A DNA stretch of 64,000 nt from an uncultured Muribaculaceae bacterium (GTDB taxonomy: Bacteria > Bacteroidota > Bacteroidia > Bacteroidales > Muribaculaceae), in assembly GCA_947381945.1 (NCBI GenBank), contig CANCXM010000012.1:19155-83154 (forward strand). The letters run 5' to 3'. The translations under genes were made by a program, and so were the position numbers. Under the pieces are notes generated by a model that did no database searches, was not told the DNA's origin, and saw nothing but the letters and a program-made list of their open reading frames with translations. Each line of letters starts with the position of its first letter. Position 1 is the first letter of the stretch. Positions 1 to 8,496 of the stretch are shown here, one piece after another.

Positions 1-898
1 CACAGTCAGATGTGGCAGGCATAAATCGCGGAAACCCGGAAGCCAACCTCATAGCTTCCGTATCAAGAGATGGGTATTTGCCTCTTACTATTTTTACAGA
101 ATCTACTTCTCCTGTTTTTCGGACAAGGAATTGCAGGACAACACGCCCCTGTATATTTTTGTTATATGCATCCTGTGGATATTTCATATTATCATAAATA
201 TATGATAGCATAGCAGCCTCTCCACCGGGAAACTGCGGAGTGGTCTCATGTTCTGAATACAATTCATCCCGATTGTCGTATATATCCCGATTCACCAATT
301 CGATAATTCCGACCCTATCCGACAACGTAAAACGCAGAATTGAAGAATCGAATACCTCTCGCTGGAATTTGGATATTACAGAGTCGTTGTTCCCCTGCAG
401 ACACACATCTATCGTGCCATCAGATTTTGTTCCAAAAGTAAGGTCTCCATCATATTTTTTTGCGACCGCATCCCTTAAGAGTTGTGTCGTCTTAATTTGC
501 TCTTTAATTGAACACACTCCGATACCCAAATCAAATTCATTTCCTCCGAGCTGTTTAGAGAGAGCGTCGCGGATTTCAACAGTATCTCCGACTACATTTA
601 TGGTAAGTCTGTTCCTATCATTCACAAAACAACCTGAATACCATTCCGGAAAATTCATTTCATCGGTCATTCCTACACACGTTGAGTCTGCTCCAAACAG
701 ATATGACAACCTTTCAAAATAAGTCCATGCTGGCTCTTGCACCGCCCCTTCTTCATCAGAAGCTAAATTTTCTTCCTTGTGCTTTTGCTCCGTATAGCCT
801 GTCCCACCATACGATACAGCATTTTTATATGATTTGGAACAACCACTTAGCAATAATATGGCAAATGCCACTATCATCGTAACTCTTGATATTTCCAT
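1..898 (-). CDS. TonB-like C-terminal-domain lipoprotein, 3' end cut by window edge
   Basis: Reading leftward from an ATG at 898-896, the frame stays open to base 1, so the end of the gene lies outside the window (299 codons visible). The N-terminus is a lipoprotein signal: a hydrophobic stretch ending in LLLSGC, with Cys about residue 20. Near the visible end the protein has the marks of the Bacteroidetes TonB C-terminal domain: PQFPGGEAAM, then MKYPQDA, then QGRVVLQFLV and GEVDSVKIVRG. In this family the domain contacts TonB-dependent receptors, but many members are lipoproteins of unknown role. The middle of the protein is not recognised. Family call is good; function is open. Confidence 0.75.
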   Translation of the reverse strand, partial: MEISRVTMIVAFAILLLSGCSKSYKNAVSYGGTGYTEQKHKEENLASDEEGAVQEPAWTYFERLSYLFGADSTCVGMTDEMNFPEWYSGCFVNDRNRLTINVVGDTVEIRDALSKQLGGNEFDLGIGVCSIKEQIKTTQLLRDAVAKKYDGDLTFGTKSDGTIDVCLQGNNDSVISKFQREVFDSSILRFTLSDRVGIIELVNRDIYDNRDELYSEHETTPQFPGGEAAMLSYIYDNMKYPQDAYNKNIQGRVVLQFLVRKTGEVDSVKIVRGKYPSLDTEAMRLASGFPRFMPATSDC

Positions 899-980
899 AT
901 GATTGTTTTTTTATTAAAACGCAGATATGTAGCTGTTTGTTGTATCTGTGATAAAATATAGGAAAGCAATAATAGTCCAT

Positions 981-1121
981 TTTGTCAAGATATTCGCCCG
1001 ACCGTTCCGAACCGACAAGGAATTTGACAAAGGTTGCAAGGAACTCGACCGCCTCACTTCTTCTTTCCCTGCTGTCATGGAGGATCTTGAACAGCTACAA
1101 CGTAGAGGTATGAGACGGTGA
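981..1121 (+). pseudogene. C-terminal gene remnant
   Basis: A plus-strand frame of about 46 codons ending at TGA 1119-1121 has protein-like composition (charged helix, ends LQRRGMRR) but no start codon; the same frame is closed upstream by TAG at 930. It looks like the tail of a deleted gene, perhaps from a mobile or conjugative region. The parent family is not recognised. Confidence 0.3.
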
Positions 1122-1227
1122 TGTTTGCACTTGTTCATACAATGCGGTATATAGCATTTTTTTGAGCATGAGGATAGCAATATTTAGCAAGTTTTGCCGT
1201 TATTATTGCAAACAAAATCGACTCACT

Positions 1228-1731
1228 ATGAAGCAAATACTCAACATCCTTATCCTGCTCACTGTTGCTTTATTGACATCTTGCAACAAAGAGGACAGAG
1301 AGCCTGAATATACACCACTTACTATTCATCGACAATTCAATACACAAACTATGCCTGTAAAATTGTCGGAACTCAAAGACTTTGCCGAATATAAGGATAA
1401 ATTATTTATTGTCAATTCAATAGGTGAATTGCCCGAAGACAGTCATTTCAGTACTGAGGATTTTGTGAGAGCTAACATAAACTTCTCTGAGTATTCTCTT
1501 GTTATTGTATATCAACTTATCTTAGGTGATATTGTCACATATCAGTACAGTTGGTGTTACGATAATTGGGAAGAACGCTATCAATTCAACACCACTTATG
1601 ACCGTATTAAGGACTCGGAATATGTGGACGGCGAAATTGAGAATTTCACATACTTGCGTAGTGCAATTCTTGTCCACCGTATTCCTTCAGATGCCAAATG
1701 GTCTATTTCAATGGGTGTCTACGAGCATTAA
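1228..1731 (+). CDS. Putative lipoprotein of unknown function
   Basis: 167 aa. The start at 1228 is chosen because it gives a compact lipoprotein signal (Met-Lys, hydrophobic run, LLTSC with Cys at about residue 18); a longer in-frame start at 1162 would put 22 extra residues before it. After the lipid-anchored Cys there is an acidic linker, then a domain of about 140 residues with alternating strands and many aromatics (YQYSWCYDNWEERY). No family recognised. It is followed by a terminator-like hairpin, so it is probably monocistronic. Confidence 0.6.
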   Translation: MKQILNILILLTVALLTSCNKEDREPEYTPLTIHRQFNTQTMPVKLSELKDFAEYKDKLFIVNSIGELPEDSHFSTEDFVRANINFSEYSLVIVYQLILGDIVTYQYSWCYDNWEERYQFNTTYDRIKDSEYVDGEIENFTYLRSAILVHRIPSDAKWSISMGVYEH

Positions 1732-1752
1732 CTTTACGTCTTTTCCGCATAG

Positions 1753-1789
1753 TGGGCTTTACCGTACTTTCACAGTGCGTTAAAGCCCA
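1753..1789 (+). terminator. Hairpin downstream of lipoprotein gene
   Basis: Nine-base perfect arms TGGGCTTTA / TAAAGCCCA separated by 19 nt, 21 nt after the stop codon of the preceding gene. There is no long T-run, so it may be a weak terminator. The 380 bp that follow, up to 2137, show no gene. Confidence 0.5.
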
Positions 1790-2136
1790 TTGTCTCATTG
1801 ATGGCTCATTTCTATAATAAATAAGGTCTTTTGTACAACAGGACTGTAACAGCCTCTTTTTATAGATTGAAAATACTTGGAATCCAAATATTCAATGTAG
1901 ATTAAGCCGACTTTGGGACCGATGTGTCAGAAAAACGCTCAATCTTTGCGACTATAAAAAAACTAAATCCAATAGCTTAATGTGTCGGGGGCAACCGGAT
2001 ACCAACACTGCGAATGTAGTGAGATTTTAATTTGTAAACAAGTTAGTATGTAAAAAATCGCAAAATCGGATGAAACATTCCGAATTTCAGTGCATTATTT
2101 TTTGTCGGTTAATCCCTATAATTCAGAAATTTGTTG

Positions 2137-2144
2137 TACCTTTG
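2137..2144 (+). promoter_or_regulatory. -7 box of the small TA-like operon
   Basis: TACCTTTG fits the Bacteroidetes TAnnTTTG -7 element and lies 30 nt before the start codon at 2174. No clear TTG sits at the expected -33 distance. A strong AGGAGG at 2161-2166, unusual for this phylum, precedes the start. Confidence 0.45.
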
Positions 2145-2173
2145 TAATACATAAAGTAATAGGAGGAACAATT

Positions 2174-2332
2174 ATGGCAAGACCTATCAAAGAAACCCCT
2201 GTATTGAAAGGGAGAGATGCAGTAAGATTTGCCGAAAGGACAGCAAATCCCGCGTCCGTCAGCCAATCCGAAAAAGATGCGGCTCGCAAGGCTTATGAAG
2301 CATTTAAGGCTATAAGCACATTCCAAATGTAA
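2174..2332 (+). CDS. Small antitoxin-like protein upstream of a GNAT protein
   Basis: 52 aa. The start at 2174 is chosen over an in-frame ATG at 2090 because AGGAGG lies 7 nt before it, and the N-terminus MARPIKETPVLKGRD resembles a recurring Bacteroidetes small protein that sits before GNAT genes. The first half is basic/polar; the second (SVSQSEKDAARKAYEA) is a predicted helix. The stop codon is one base from the next ATG, so the two are co-transcribed and probably translationally coupled. By analogy with AtaR/TacA-type pairs it may neutralise the acetyltransferase, although no ribbon-helix-helix signature is obvious. The antitoxin role is inferred from context. Confidence 0.6.
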   Translation: MARPIKETPVLKGRDAVRFAERTANPASVSQSEKDAARKAYEAFKAISTFQM

Positions 2333-2333
2333 T

Positions 2334-2867
2334 ATGGATTTTAGCAACTTTACATTTCGGCAGATTGAAGCCGATACGGAAATAAAGTCGTTTGATTGCG
2401 GCGATGCCGACTTAAACGACTTTCTTGTTAGTGACGCGAAGAATTATCTTCGCGCTATGATGGCTTTAACTTATCTTCTTGAAGATAATTCGGAATGTAA
2501 GACTGTCGCATATTACAGCCTGTTAAATGATAAAATTGTTTTTGATCCCGAAGAAAAACGATTTTGGAATAGGCTTAACCGTAAGATTGTCAATTCCAAG
2601 CGCCGCAAGGAATACCCTGCGGTCAAGATAGGTCGCCTCGCTGTTTCAAAAAATTATGCAGGCAATCATATTGGCGAGGCTATTTTGTTGCAGGTAAAAC
2701 ACATGTTTGCAACCATGCGCCGCAGTGCATGTCGGTTTATTACCGTTGATGCCTATGCTGCAGCTATTCCATTTTACGAAAAATGCGGTTTTATGTTCCT
2801 TTCGGAGAAAGATAAAAATGCAAAAACACGCGCAATGTATTTTGATTTAATAAATTTCGTGCAATGA
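2334..2867 (+). CDS. GNAT-family N-acetyltransferase, possible toxin
   Basis: 177 aa, a complete GNAT fold. The N-terminal part (IKSFDCGDADLNDFL) is typical of the AtaT/TacT-like branch, whose members acetylate aminoacyl-tRNA. The acetyl-CoA-binding region is around VKIGRLAVSKNYAGNHIGEA, roughly residues 98-118; the usual RxxGxG/A loop is degenerate here (KNYAGNHIG). The C-terminal part ends with the family's PFYEKCGF motif. Its partner is the 52-aa gene immediately upstream. The stop overlaps the next, decayed, frame by 4 nt. GNAT assignment is firm; toxin activity is inferred from lineage and gene pairing. Confidence 0.75.
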   Translation: MDFSNFTFRQIEADTEIKSFDCGDADLNDFLVSDAKNYLRAMMALTYLLEDNSECKTVAYYSLLNDKIVFDPEEKRFWNRLNRKIVNSKRRKEYPAVKIGRLAVSKNYAGNHIGEAILLQVKHMFATMRRSACRFITVDAYAAAIPFYEKCGFMFLSEKDKNAKTRAMYFDLINFVQ

Positions 2868-3181
2868 AAAAATTAATTGCTTTTATCATCACGATTGCAA
2901 CGGTAATCACAGCATACTCTCAACAAACATCATCAAATTTATTTTAGGCCGTCCTTATGAGGATTTCTCTACAACAGCATTTTGTTCATACAGTTCATTT
3001 CACCCGAGCCAATACATAACCGATAATAATTGGGATATATTGGACTCCGGGTGCTGTGTCCAAGCTTGATTCTCTCAATATTCCGTACAACAAGGGCCAA
3101 CTTCGACTTTTGGTGGTCGATGATTTGATGTCGATGGAAATGCAACTTGCGTTGAAGAAAATGGATACATTGGCATATTGA
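2864..3181 (+). pseudogene. Decayed gene for a small secreted protein
   Basis: The ATG at 2864 overlaps the GNAT stop and begins a clean signal peptide (MKKLIAFIITIATVITAYSQ), but the frame stops at 2947 after 27 codons. Protein-like sequence continues in a second frame (GRPYEDFSTTAF... to about 3068) and then a third (KLDSLNIPYNKGQLRLLVVDD... to the stop at 3181). This pattern needs at least two frameshifts in an ancestral protein of about 100 residues. The parent family is not recognised. A sequencing error is a less likely alternative. Confidence 0.45.
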
Positions 3182-3277
3182 ACATGTCCGGTGACTCAGA
3201 CGTGAAATCCCATGAAAACCGGGTCTCGTTCAGGGATAAATACAACTTATAAATGTGACTTATAAATCAATATTATT

Positions 3278-4132
3278 ATGAACAAGTTAAGTATAGTTAT
3301 CATAGCTTTCATCAGCCTGTTGGCAGCATCATGCTCTGACCATGACGACCCCAAACTGGCTCCTATCGACACGACTAAAGTCAAGATAACAGCCAATGTC
3401 TCCGAAACCCCGACCGGCTCATGGATGAATATCACGGAAGAAATGACTATCCGCGTTTCGAATCTCGAGATGTCCGCTCCTAAAGGCGTCGTGCTGAGGA
3501 GCGTCTCTCTAATTGCAAGCAATGGTAACATGAGGTACAACATAGATGATAAACCCTACTCCGGTGAACCGCTCGAATTCAAGGTGCCACTTACAAATAT
3601 AAGAGGACGTCTCAATTTCACCCTCAAAGGCAACCTTATTCAGAAAAACAGTCGTGACGCTGAAATAATCATTGCCGACAACATCCAGAAAATAGTTTTT
3701 TCACAGCAACCAAAGTTCGAATGTGAAGGATGGCTGTATGTATCTGTAAAAAGCAAATCCACGACGGGAGAGGAATACAATCAAACATTTGAAGTCCGGT
3801 CAAATGAAAATCTTGACATACCTGTACCGGCCGACAAACTCTATTGGACCCCGTCAAGCGGCACTGCTTCTGAGATTGAAATATCATTAGGCAGCGGAGG
3901 TACCGCCTGGAGCTCCAACACTACATTTGACTGCAAGATAACGAAATCGGCCATAGGCCATTCTTCGGGTGACGAATCCACATTAAAATTGACCATACCG
4001 AATAAGCCCGGCTCCCTCAATGCTCAGAAACTTCAATTATACGTTATCGCCTCATATTTCGGCGCATGGGAAAACGTCACCATAGACCCATATAATCTGA
4101 CAAACGTTTTCAGTATCATTGAAGCCGAATAA
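3278..4132 (+). CDS. Putative surface lipoprotein of unknown function
   Basis: 284 aa. Lipoprotein signal with lipobox LAASC (Cys about residue 19), followed by the acidic SDHDD stretch that in Bacteroidetes often acts as a surface-export signal. The remainder is rich in beta-strand patterns with repeated Ser/Thr/Asn and no catalytic motif that I recognise. The arrangement suggests one or two Ig-like or carbohydrate-binding sandwiches, but this is only a shape argument. It stands alone, with a 470-bp hairpin-rich spacer after it. Confidence 0.6.
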   Translation: MNKLSIVIIAFISLLAASCSDHDDPKLAPIDTTKVKITANVSETPTGSWMNITEEMTIRVSNLEMSAPKGVVLRSVSLIASNGNMRYNIDDKPYSGEPLEFKVPLTNIRGRLNFTLKGNLIQKNSRDAEIIIADNIQKIVFSQQPKFECEGWLYVSVKSKSTTGEEYNQTFEVRSNENLDIPVPADKLYWTPSSGTASEIEISLGSGGTAWSSNTTFDCKITKSAIGHSSGDESTLKLTIPNKPGSLNAQKLQLYVIASYFGAWENVTIDPYNLTNVFSIIEAE

Positions 4133-4199
4133 GCATTCGCCAATAAAAGCAACCACGCGATCATAAGCGGCGAGAGAACAATTTCTTAGAAAAGATTCA

Positions 4200-4440
4200 C
4201 CATGCCGGAGATGGCAACAGGCAAGCTGCGAAGCAGCGGTACGCTCATAGCCCCTCATCGAGCGGAAACGCAATGAAGCCCGCAGGGCGAAATTGCGTTC
4301 CGCGAAGGTGTGGGGTTATCCGTTGATATGCAGCAACGGGCATCGAAGATGTCCGATAATATCACCCCGCATAGCCACCACATCAACCACGGCATTGCCC
4401 CGTTTTCATTATTTGGAAATGGGGCAATGTCGCATTTCCA
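4200..4440 (+). other. Hairpin-rich spacer, possible structured RNA or decayed repeat
   Basis: Three strong hairpins lie in a row in a region with no credible gene. About 4262-4302: GCGGAaACGCAAT pairs with ATTGCGTTCCGC, with an inner GCCC/GGGC. About 4320-4339: CCGTTG / CAACGG. 4393-4429: CATTGCCCC / GGGGCAATG with an inner TTTC/GAAA. Short frames on both strands here are by-products of the palindromes. Whether this is an RNA leader for the small gene at 4604 or an old repeat cannot be told from one copy. Confidence 0.35.
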
Positions 4441-4603
4441 ATCGGAGGGCACCATAATTACCCCAACATTACCCTCCTCCCGGCCAAATCCCGACATCCA
4501 CAAATATTTTAACCGTCAACTGACAATAAATTTTAACAACGCAACGTTAGTCTGATATAAGGTAAGCAAGCTGTATCGCAAAATCATCTCTAACGGTTCG
4601 CCT

Positions 4604-4768
4604 ATGACAAAAAATTCTACTCCTGACTCCATTCTCTCACCCTCCGCCGTAGCCTCATCGAAGCAAGGCCCTGCGAAAGCCACTCTTGCCAAAATCCGGC
4701 AATTCGCGAGAGCCTACACTTTCGTCCCCGTCAAAATCGGTGCTCTTGGCGGCATCATGGCCAATTAA
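4604..4768 (+). CDS. Small conserved-type protein with FARAY motif
   Basis: 54 aa. Polar, Ser/Pro-rich first half; then a short conserved-looking segment containing IRQFARAYTFVP and ending GGIMAN. This layout, with a helix ending in FARAY or FARVY, a short hydrophobic tail and a terminal Asn, matches small uncharacterised proteins I associate with Bacteroidales, where they occur in several copies per genome. No signal peptide and no transmembrane segment. The function is unknown. It sits alone 84 bp before rmuC on the same strand. The gene is short but the codons are regular and the start is unambiguous. Confidence 0.55.
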   Translation: MTKNSTPDSILSPSAVASSKQGPAKATLAKIRQFARAYTFVPVKIGALGGIMAN

Positions 4769-4852
4769 TTCCTGCAAAGCCATCCTCCTTTCCCCGCCTC
4801 TTGAATCTTCCCGTTTCTTTCATTTTCCTCACCCAACCCACACATCTGCCTC

Positions 4853-6301
4853 ATGACTGTGTCGCTGATTCTCGCTATTGTCCTTGTGGCTATAGTGATT
4901 ATTGCTCTTTACGCCCTGCGCAGTGCCTTCTCGCGCACTGAATCCCTCAACAAAGAAAATCTCCGTCTCAGCATGGAAGCTGAAAAAGCCCGTGCTGAAG
5001 CTCAAGGTACAATATCCGCACTCAACGCATCCCTCGCAGAAAGCCGACGGAATTGCGAGGAACTCTCTGCCCGTCTGACCGCTACCTCCGACCACCTGTC
5101 ATCAGTGCGTGAGGAAAACTCGGCACTCTCGACACGCATCGAATTTCTCACCGGTGAAATCAAACGCCATGAAAGCGATCAGGCAAAACAGGAACAATTA
5201 CGACGCGAACAGGAGGCTCTTCTTGAAAGCCGTTTCAAGAACCTTGCCAACGACATCCTTCGTCAGAATACAGCCGATCTGAAAACCCAAAACGAGGAGC
5301 GCCTGCGCGAAATCCTCGCTCCGTTGCGCACCAACATCGATGATTTCCGAAAGACCGTAGCCGATACATATAATAATGAAGCGCGCGAACGCTTCTCCCT
5401 CTCCGAACGCATCAAGGAACTCGTTGATCTCAACCAGTCGATCTCCCGTCAGGCCCGCGAACTCTCCGAGGCCCTCCGTGGCGACAGCAAGGTTCAGGGC
5501 GACTGGGGCGAAATGGTTCTCGAATCAATTCTTGAGAAATCCGGATTGCAAAAAGGTGTCGAATACATCACTCAGGTAACCACCGACATCGACGGCAATG
5601 CTCTGCGCAACGAGGATGGGACTTTGCTGCGTCCCGACGTTGTTGTGAAATACCCCGATGGCCGTTTCGTTGTCATTGACTCCAAAGTTTCGTTGACCGC
5701 ATTTGTCGACTATGCCAACGCCGATAATGACGAGTTGCGCGACGGTGCCGCAATCCGCCATGTCCGTTCTGTCAAGAAGCACATCGACGAGCTCGCGCGC
5801 AAACGCTATCAGGAATATGTCGGTGATGCCAAACTCGATTTCGTCATGATGTTCATCCCGAACGAACCGGCCTACATCGCAGCCATGCGTCTTGACCCGG
5901 GACTTTGGCAGGAAGCCTACGACCGTCAGGTGCTCATCGTCTCCCCGACCCACCTCGTTTCAGGTCTTAAACTTATCGCCCAGCTCTGGAGCCGCGACCG
6001 CCATACAAAAAATGCCATCACTATCGCTGAAGAAGCCGGAAAGATGTATGATAAATTCGCGGATTTCACAAAGGACATGGAGAGGATTGAAAAAGCACTT
6101 GGTACCACCCGCAAAGCCTACGACGACGCCATGACAAAACTCACCGCCGGAACAGGCAATCTCATGACCCGCGCGCTCAATCTTCAGAAACTTGGCGTGA
6201 AGGCATCCAAACAACTCGCAGCCTCAATCCTGAAAGAAACGGAAGCCACAGCAAAAGAAGACATGAAGACCGAAGATGACACCCCCAAGCTTCAGGAATA
6301 A
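4853..6301 (+). CDS. rmuC: DNA recombination protein RmuC
   Basis: 482 aa. One N-terminal membrane helix (residues about 3-22, LILAIVLVAIVIIALYAL), then a long coiled coil (about 25-130) rich in Glu, Arg and Ala, then the RmuC domain (about 150-430) with VVIDSKVSLTAF, HVRSVKKHIDELA and FVMMFIPNEPAYIAA. RmuC is a predicted nuclease-like protein linked to limiting inverted-repeat recombination; its PD-(D/E)XK-type core includes the conserved DSK. The length fits the family (about 430-500 aa). It is monocistronic, with no close partner on the same strand. Confidence 0.93.
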   Translation: MTVSLILAIVLVAIVIIALYALRSAFSRTESLNKENLRLSMEAEKARAEAQGTISALNASLAESRRNCEELSARLTATSDHLSSVREENSALSTRIEFLTGEIKRHESDQAKQEQLRREQEALLESRFKNLANDILRQNTADLKTQNEERLREILAPLRTNIDDFRKTVADTYNNEARERFSLSERIKELVDLNQSISRQARELSEALRGDSKVQGDWGEMVLESILEKSGLQKGVEYITQVTTDIDGNALRNEDGTLLRPDVVVKYPDGRFVVIDSKVSLTAFVDYANADNDELRDGAAIRHVRSVKKHIDELARKRYQEYVGDAKLDFVMMFIPNEPAYIAAMRLDPGLWQEAYDRQVLIVSPTHLVSGLKLIAQLWSRDRHTKNAITIAEEAGKMYDKFADFTKDMERIEKALGTTRKAYDDAMTKLTAGTGNLMTRALNLQKLGVKASKQLAASILKETEATAKEDMKTEDDTPKLQE

Positions 6302-6370
6302 AATATGATTCTTAGGCGGGAGGTATGCCGCACTTTCAAGGGTCAATACTCCTCCCGTATTAAAATAGTT

Positions 6371-6931
6371 TCAGATCTGGCTCAAATCAATCCGTTCGCG
6401 TGGCCCTTTCAGATATTCGGTCGGGGTCATGCCTGTGACGGATTTGAACTGCCGTGACAGATGGGCTGCACTCGAATAGTCGACCATGTCGGCAATTTCC
6501 GATAGCGTATATTCATTGTGCTGCAGGAGCTCCTTCACACGTTCCACTTTTTGTGCGATATGATATTTCTCGAGCGTCCGTCCCTCCTTCTGTGAAAACA
6601 CACGGCTCACCGTATCGTAGCTGACATTCAGATGTCGGCTCAGACATTCGGAAAGATTATGTTTATGGCCATCTTCGCGGATATGACGGATGACGAGCAA
6701 TTTAGCCTTTTCAACCAACCTTGATTCCGGATCTGTAAGCAGCTCCAGACCAATGTCTTTGAGCGCACAGCCTATCTTTTCAATTTCTTCGGCTGAAAGT
6801 TCTTCAGCAATGGTCGCCTTGCCGAGAGCCACTTCCGGATTTGAATAACCCATCTCCCGGAGAAGCCGTTCGGCAGCTTCCTTGCAGTGGTGACACACCA
6901 TATTTTTAATAAACAGTTCTGTCATAGTCAC
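6371..6931 (-). CDS. AraC-type regulator with N-terminal CxxC (HMA-like) domain
   Basis: 186 aa. Residues about 80-180 form an AraC/XylS DNA-binding domain with the second helix-turn-helix (LSEIADMVDYSSAAHLSRQF) and the family ending TPTEYLKG. Residues 5-70 have a beta-alpha-beta pattern with MVCHHCKEA, an M-x-C-x-x-C arrangement like heavy-metal-associated domains. Regulators of this layout recur in Bacteroidetes without a named ligand. It starts 8 nt after the tilS stop on the same strand and is probably co-transcribed with it. Metal or redox sensing is inferred from the two cysteines only. Confidence 0.8.
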   Translation of the reverse strand: MTMTELFIKNMVCHHCKEAAERLLREMGYSNPEVALGKATIAEELSAEEIEKIGCALKDIGLELLTDPESRLVEKAKLLVIRHIREDGHKHNLSECLSRHLNVSYDTVSRVFSQKEGRTLEKYHIAQKVERVKELLQHNEYTLSEIADMVDYSSAAHLSRQFKSVTGMTPTEYLKGPRERIDLSQI

Positions 6932-6939
6932 ACTAAGTG

Positions 6940-8289
6940 TTATTTGGATTGGTATATTATTTCAAGTGCTTCACGGCTTGTCTTGTCCACCGCGAAATTG
7001 CGTGAGGTGCGGAGATTTATCACCCACAGCACCTGACCGTTGCGCGTCAGCAATCTGACTGATCTTTTCTGCTGCAAAGAATATTTTGCATCCGAGAGCA
7101 GATCGCTGACGAGTTTGCTCCCCTTCATCCCGAAAGGCTCCAGCCGGTCGCCTTTGCGCCAGGATCTCAGTTCAAACTCAGGCTCTCCGTGAAGCACACG
7201 GCTGTCAAGATAAAGCGCATGAGGATTCAACCGGCGCTCCTTGCGCATAAGTTCGAATTCATCAAGGCTTAAGCGTCGTGCTGAAAACGGAGCGGAAAAC
7301 AGATTGACTTTCTCGCAGAAATCATCATCTCCCGCATCATCCATAGGTATCAGTTTCCCACGGTCGAGAAGATAGGTGATGGCTGGAGTCCTGAATGTTC
7401 GGCCCGAGACCGGACAGGCTCCATTGTCGTTGATAGTGGCAAGGATATTGTCGACCTGCGTCATGTTCATGCCGACCTTCGAGAGCAGTTCAAAAAGAAC
7501 CATCCTTGAATTTTTCTCTGTGGTCACAAGGCGACTGAGATCAATCGACCCGTCAGCATTCATGTACTTGCTGCGGAGCTCATCTGTATAGTCCGTATAG
7601 AGGGCATAATTGTCGCGGAGATGCGAGATGCTTGCCGCAATGGTTTCTGTGGCACCCGGAAAAACCTTCTCCAGTTCTGGTATGACAATATTTCGCAGAC
7701 GGTTGCGCTTGTAGTCGTTGGAGAGATTGCTTGAATCGGTCACGAATTTCACTCCCTGACAGTCGAGATAGTCAATAATCTCAGCTTTCGTGCAGTCAAG
7801 AAGTGGGCGGATAGTATTGACATTCCGTGGCATCATGGCCTTCAGTCCTGCGAGACCACTGCCTCGGAGAAGGTTGAGGAAGAATGTCTCCACATTGTCC
7901 TCCCTGTGATGTCCCACGGCAAGGACATGTCCTGCCCCTTCACGTAGCAAGCCGTCCCACCAATCGTAGCGCAATCTACGGCAAGCCATCTCGACAGATT
8001 CACTCGTCAATTCCCTACTTTGTGCCACATCGAAATCCTGCATGATGAACTCAATGCCGAGTCCGGCGCAGAGGTCACGGCAGAAACGCTCGTCGCGCAT
8101 ACTCTCCTCTCCACGCAAATGGAAATTGCAATGCGCGGCCACGCAATCATAGCCCAGTTCGTGCAACACAAGCAGCAGGGCCACGGAATCAGCTCCGCCG
8201 CTGAGACCGACAACAATCCTGTCAGTTTTGCCGACAAGATGATTGCCCTCTATGAAATCTCTTACCTTTTTACCGAAGAGGCTTGTCAT
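6940..8289 (-). CDS. tilS: tRNA(Ile)-lysidine synthetase TilS
   Basis: 449 aa. ATP-dependent ligation of lysine to C34 of tRNA-Ile(CAU), which switches it to reading AUA. The N-terminal PP-loop ATPase shows SGGADS at residues 30-35, then HCNFHLRG and HREDNVETFFLNLLRGSGLAGL. The C-terminal part (about 350-445), with FELRSWRKGDRLEPFGMKGSK, is the TilS C-terminal tRNA-binding domain. Length is normal. A -7 box lies upstream at 8405. Essential in most bacteria; first gene of a unit that includes the AraC-type regulator. Confidence 0.95.
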   Translation of the reverse strand: MTSLFGKKVRDFIEGNHLVGKTDRIVVGLSGGADSVALLLVLHELGYDCVAAHCNFHLRGEESMRDERFCRDLCAGLGIEFIMQDFDVAQSRELTSESVEMACRRLRYDWWDGLLREGAGHVLAVGHHREDNVETFFLNLLRGSGLAGLKAMMPRNVNTIRPLLDCTKAEIIDYLDCQGVKFVTDSSNLSNDYKRNRLRNIVIPELEKVFPGATETIAASISHLRDNYALYTDYTDELRSKYMNADGSIDLSRLVTTEKNSRMVLFELLSKVGMNMTQVDNILATINDNGACPVSGRTFRTPAITYLLDRGKLIPMDDAGDDDFCEKVNLFSAPFSARRLSLDEFELMRKERRLNPHALYLDSRVLHGEPEFELRSWRKGDRLEPFGMKGSKLVSDLLSDAKYSLQQKRSVRLLTRNGQVLWVINLRTSRNFAVDKTSREALEIIYQSK

Positions 8290-8404
8290 GTCACGCGATT
8301 AATTAGATTGATGATTAATGCAGGATTACTTCTGTGTGCGCTGATCCGCCAAAAAAAATCTGCAAACGAAGCGGAAAAGCCGTTGACCATGTCCGATTCG
8401 TCTG

Positions 8405-8412
8405 CAAATTTA
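8405..8412 (-). promoter_or_regulatory. -7 box upstream of tilS
   Basis: On the minus strand TAAATTTG matches TAnnTTTG about 115 nt before the tilS start. No convincing -33 TTG. The rest of the 8290-8496 spacer is AT-rich and shows no gene. Confidence 0.35.
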
Positions 8413-8496
8413 GAAAAAATAATTAATTTACGCCCCTGCTTATTGTATTATTTACATCTTGACGGCATTATTATAGGCATAATTAACCTTTATTAT

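Noticed and set aside
914..1180. Minus-strand open frame of 88 codons
   Set aside because: Composition is not protein-like, and it lies over the plus-strand remnant, which reads more like real protein.
4255..4555. Overlapping open frames on both strands
   Set aside because: They lie on strong palindromes, have no ribosome site, signal or family pattern, and mirror each other.
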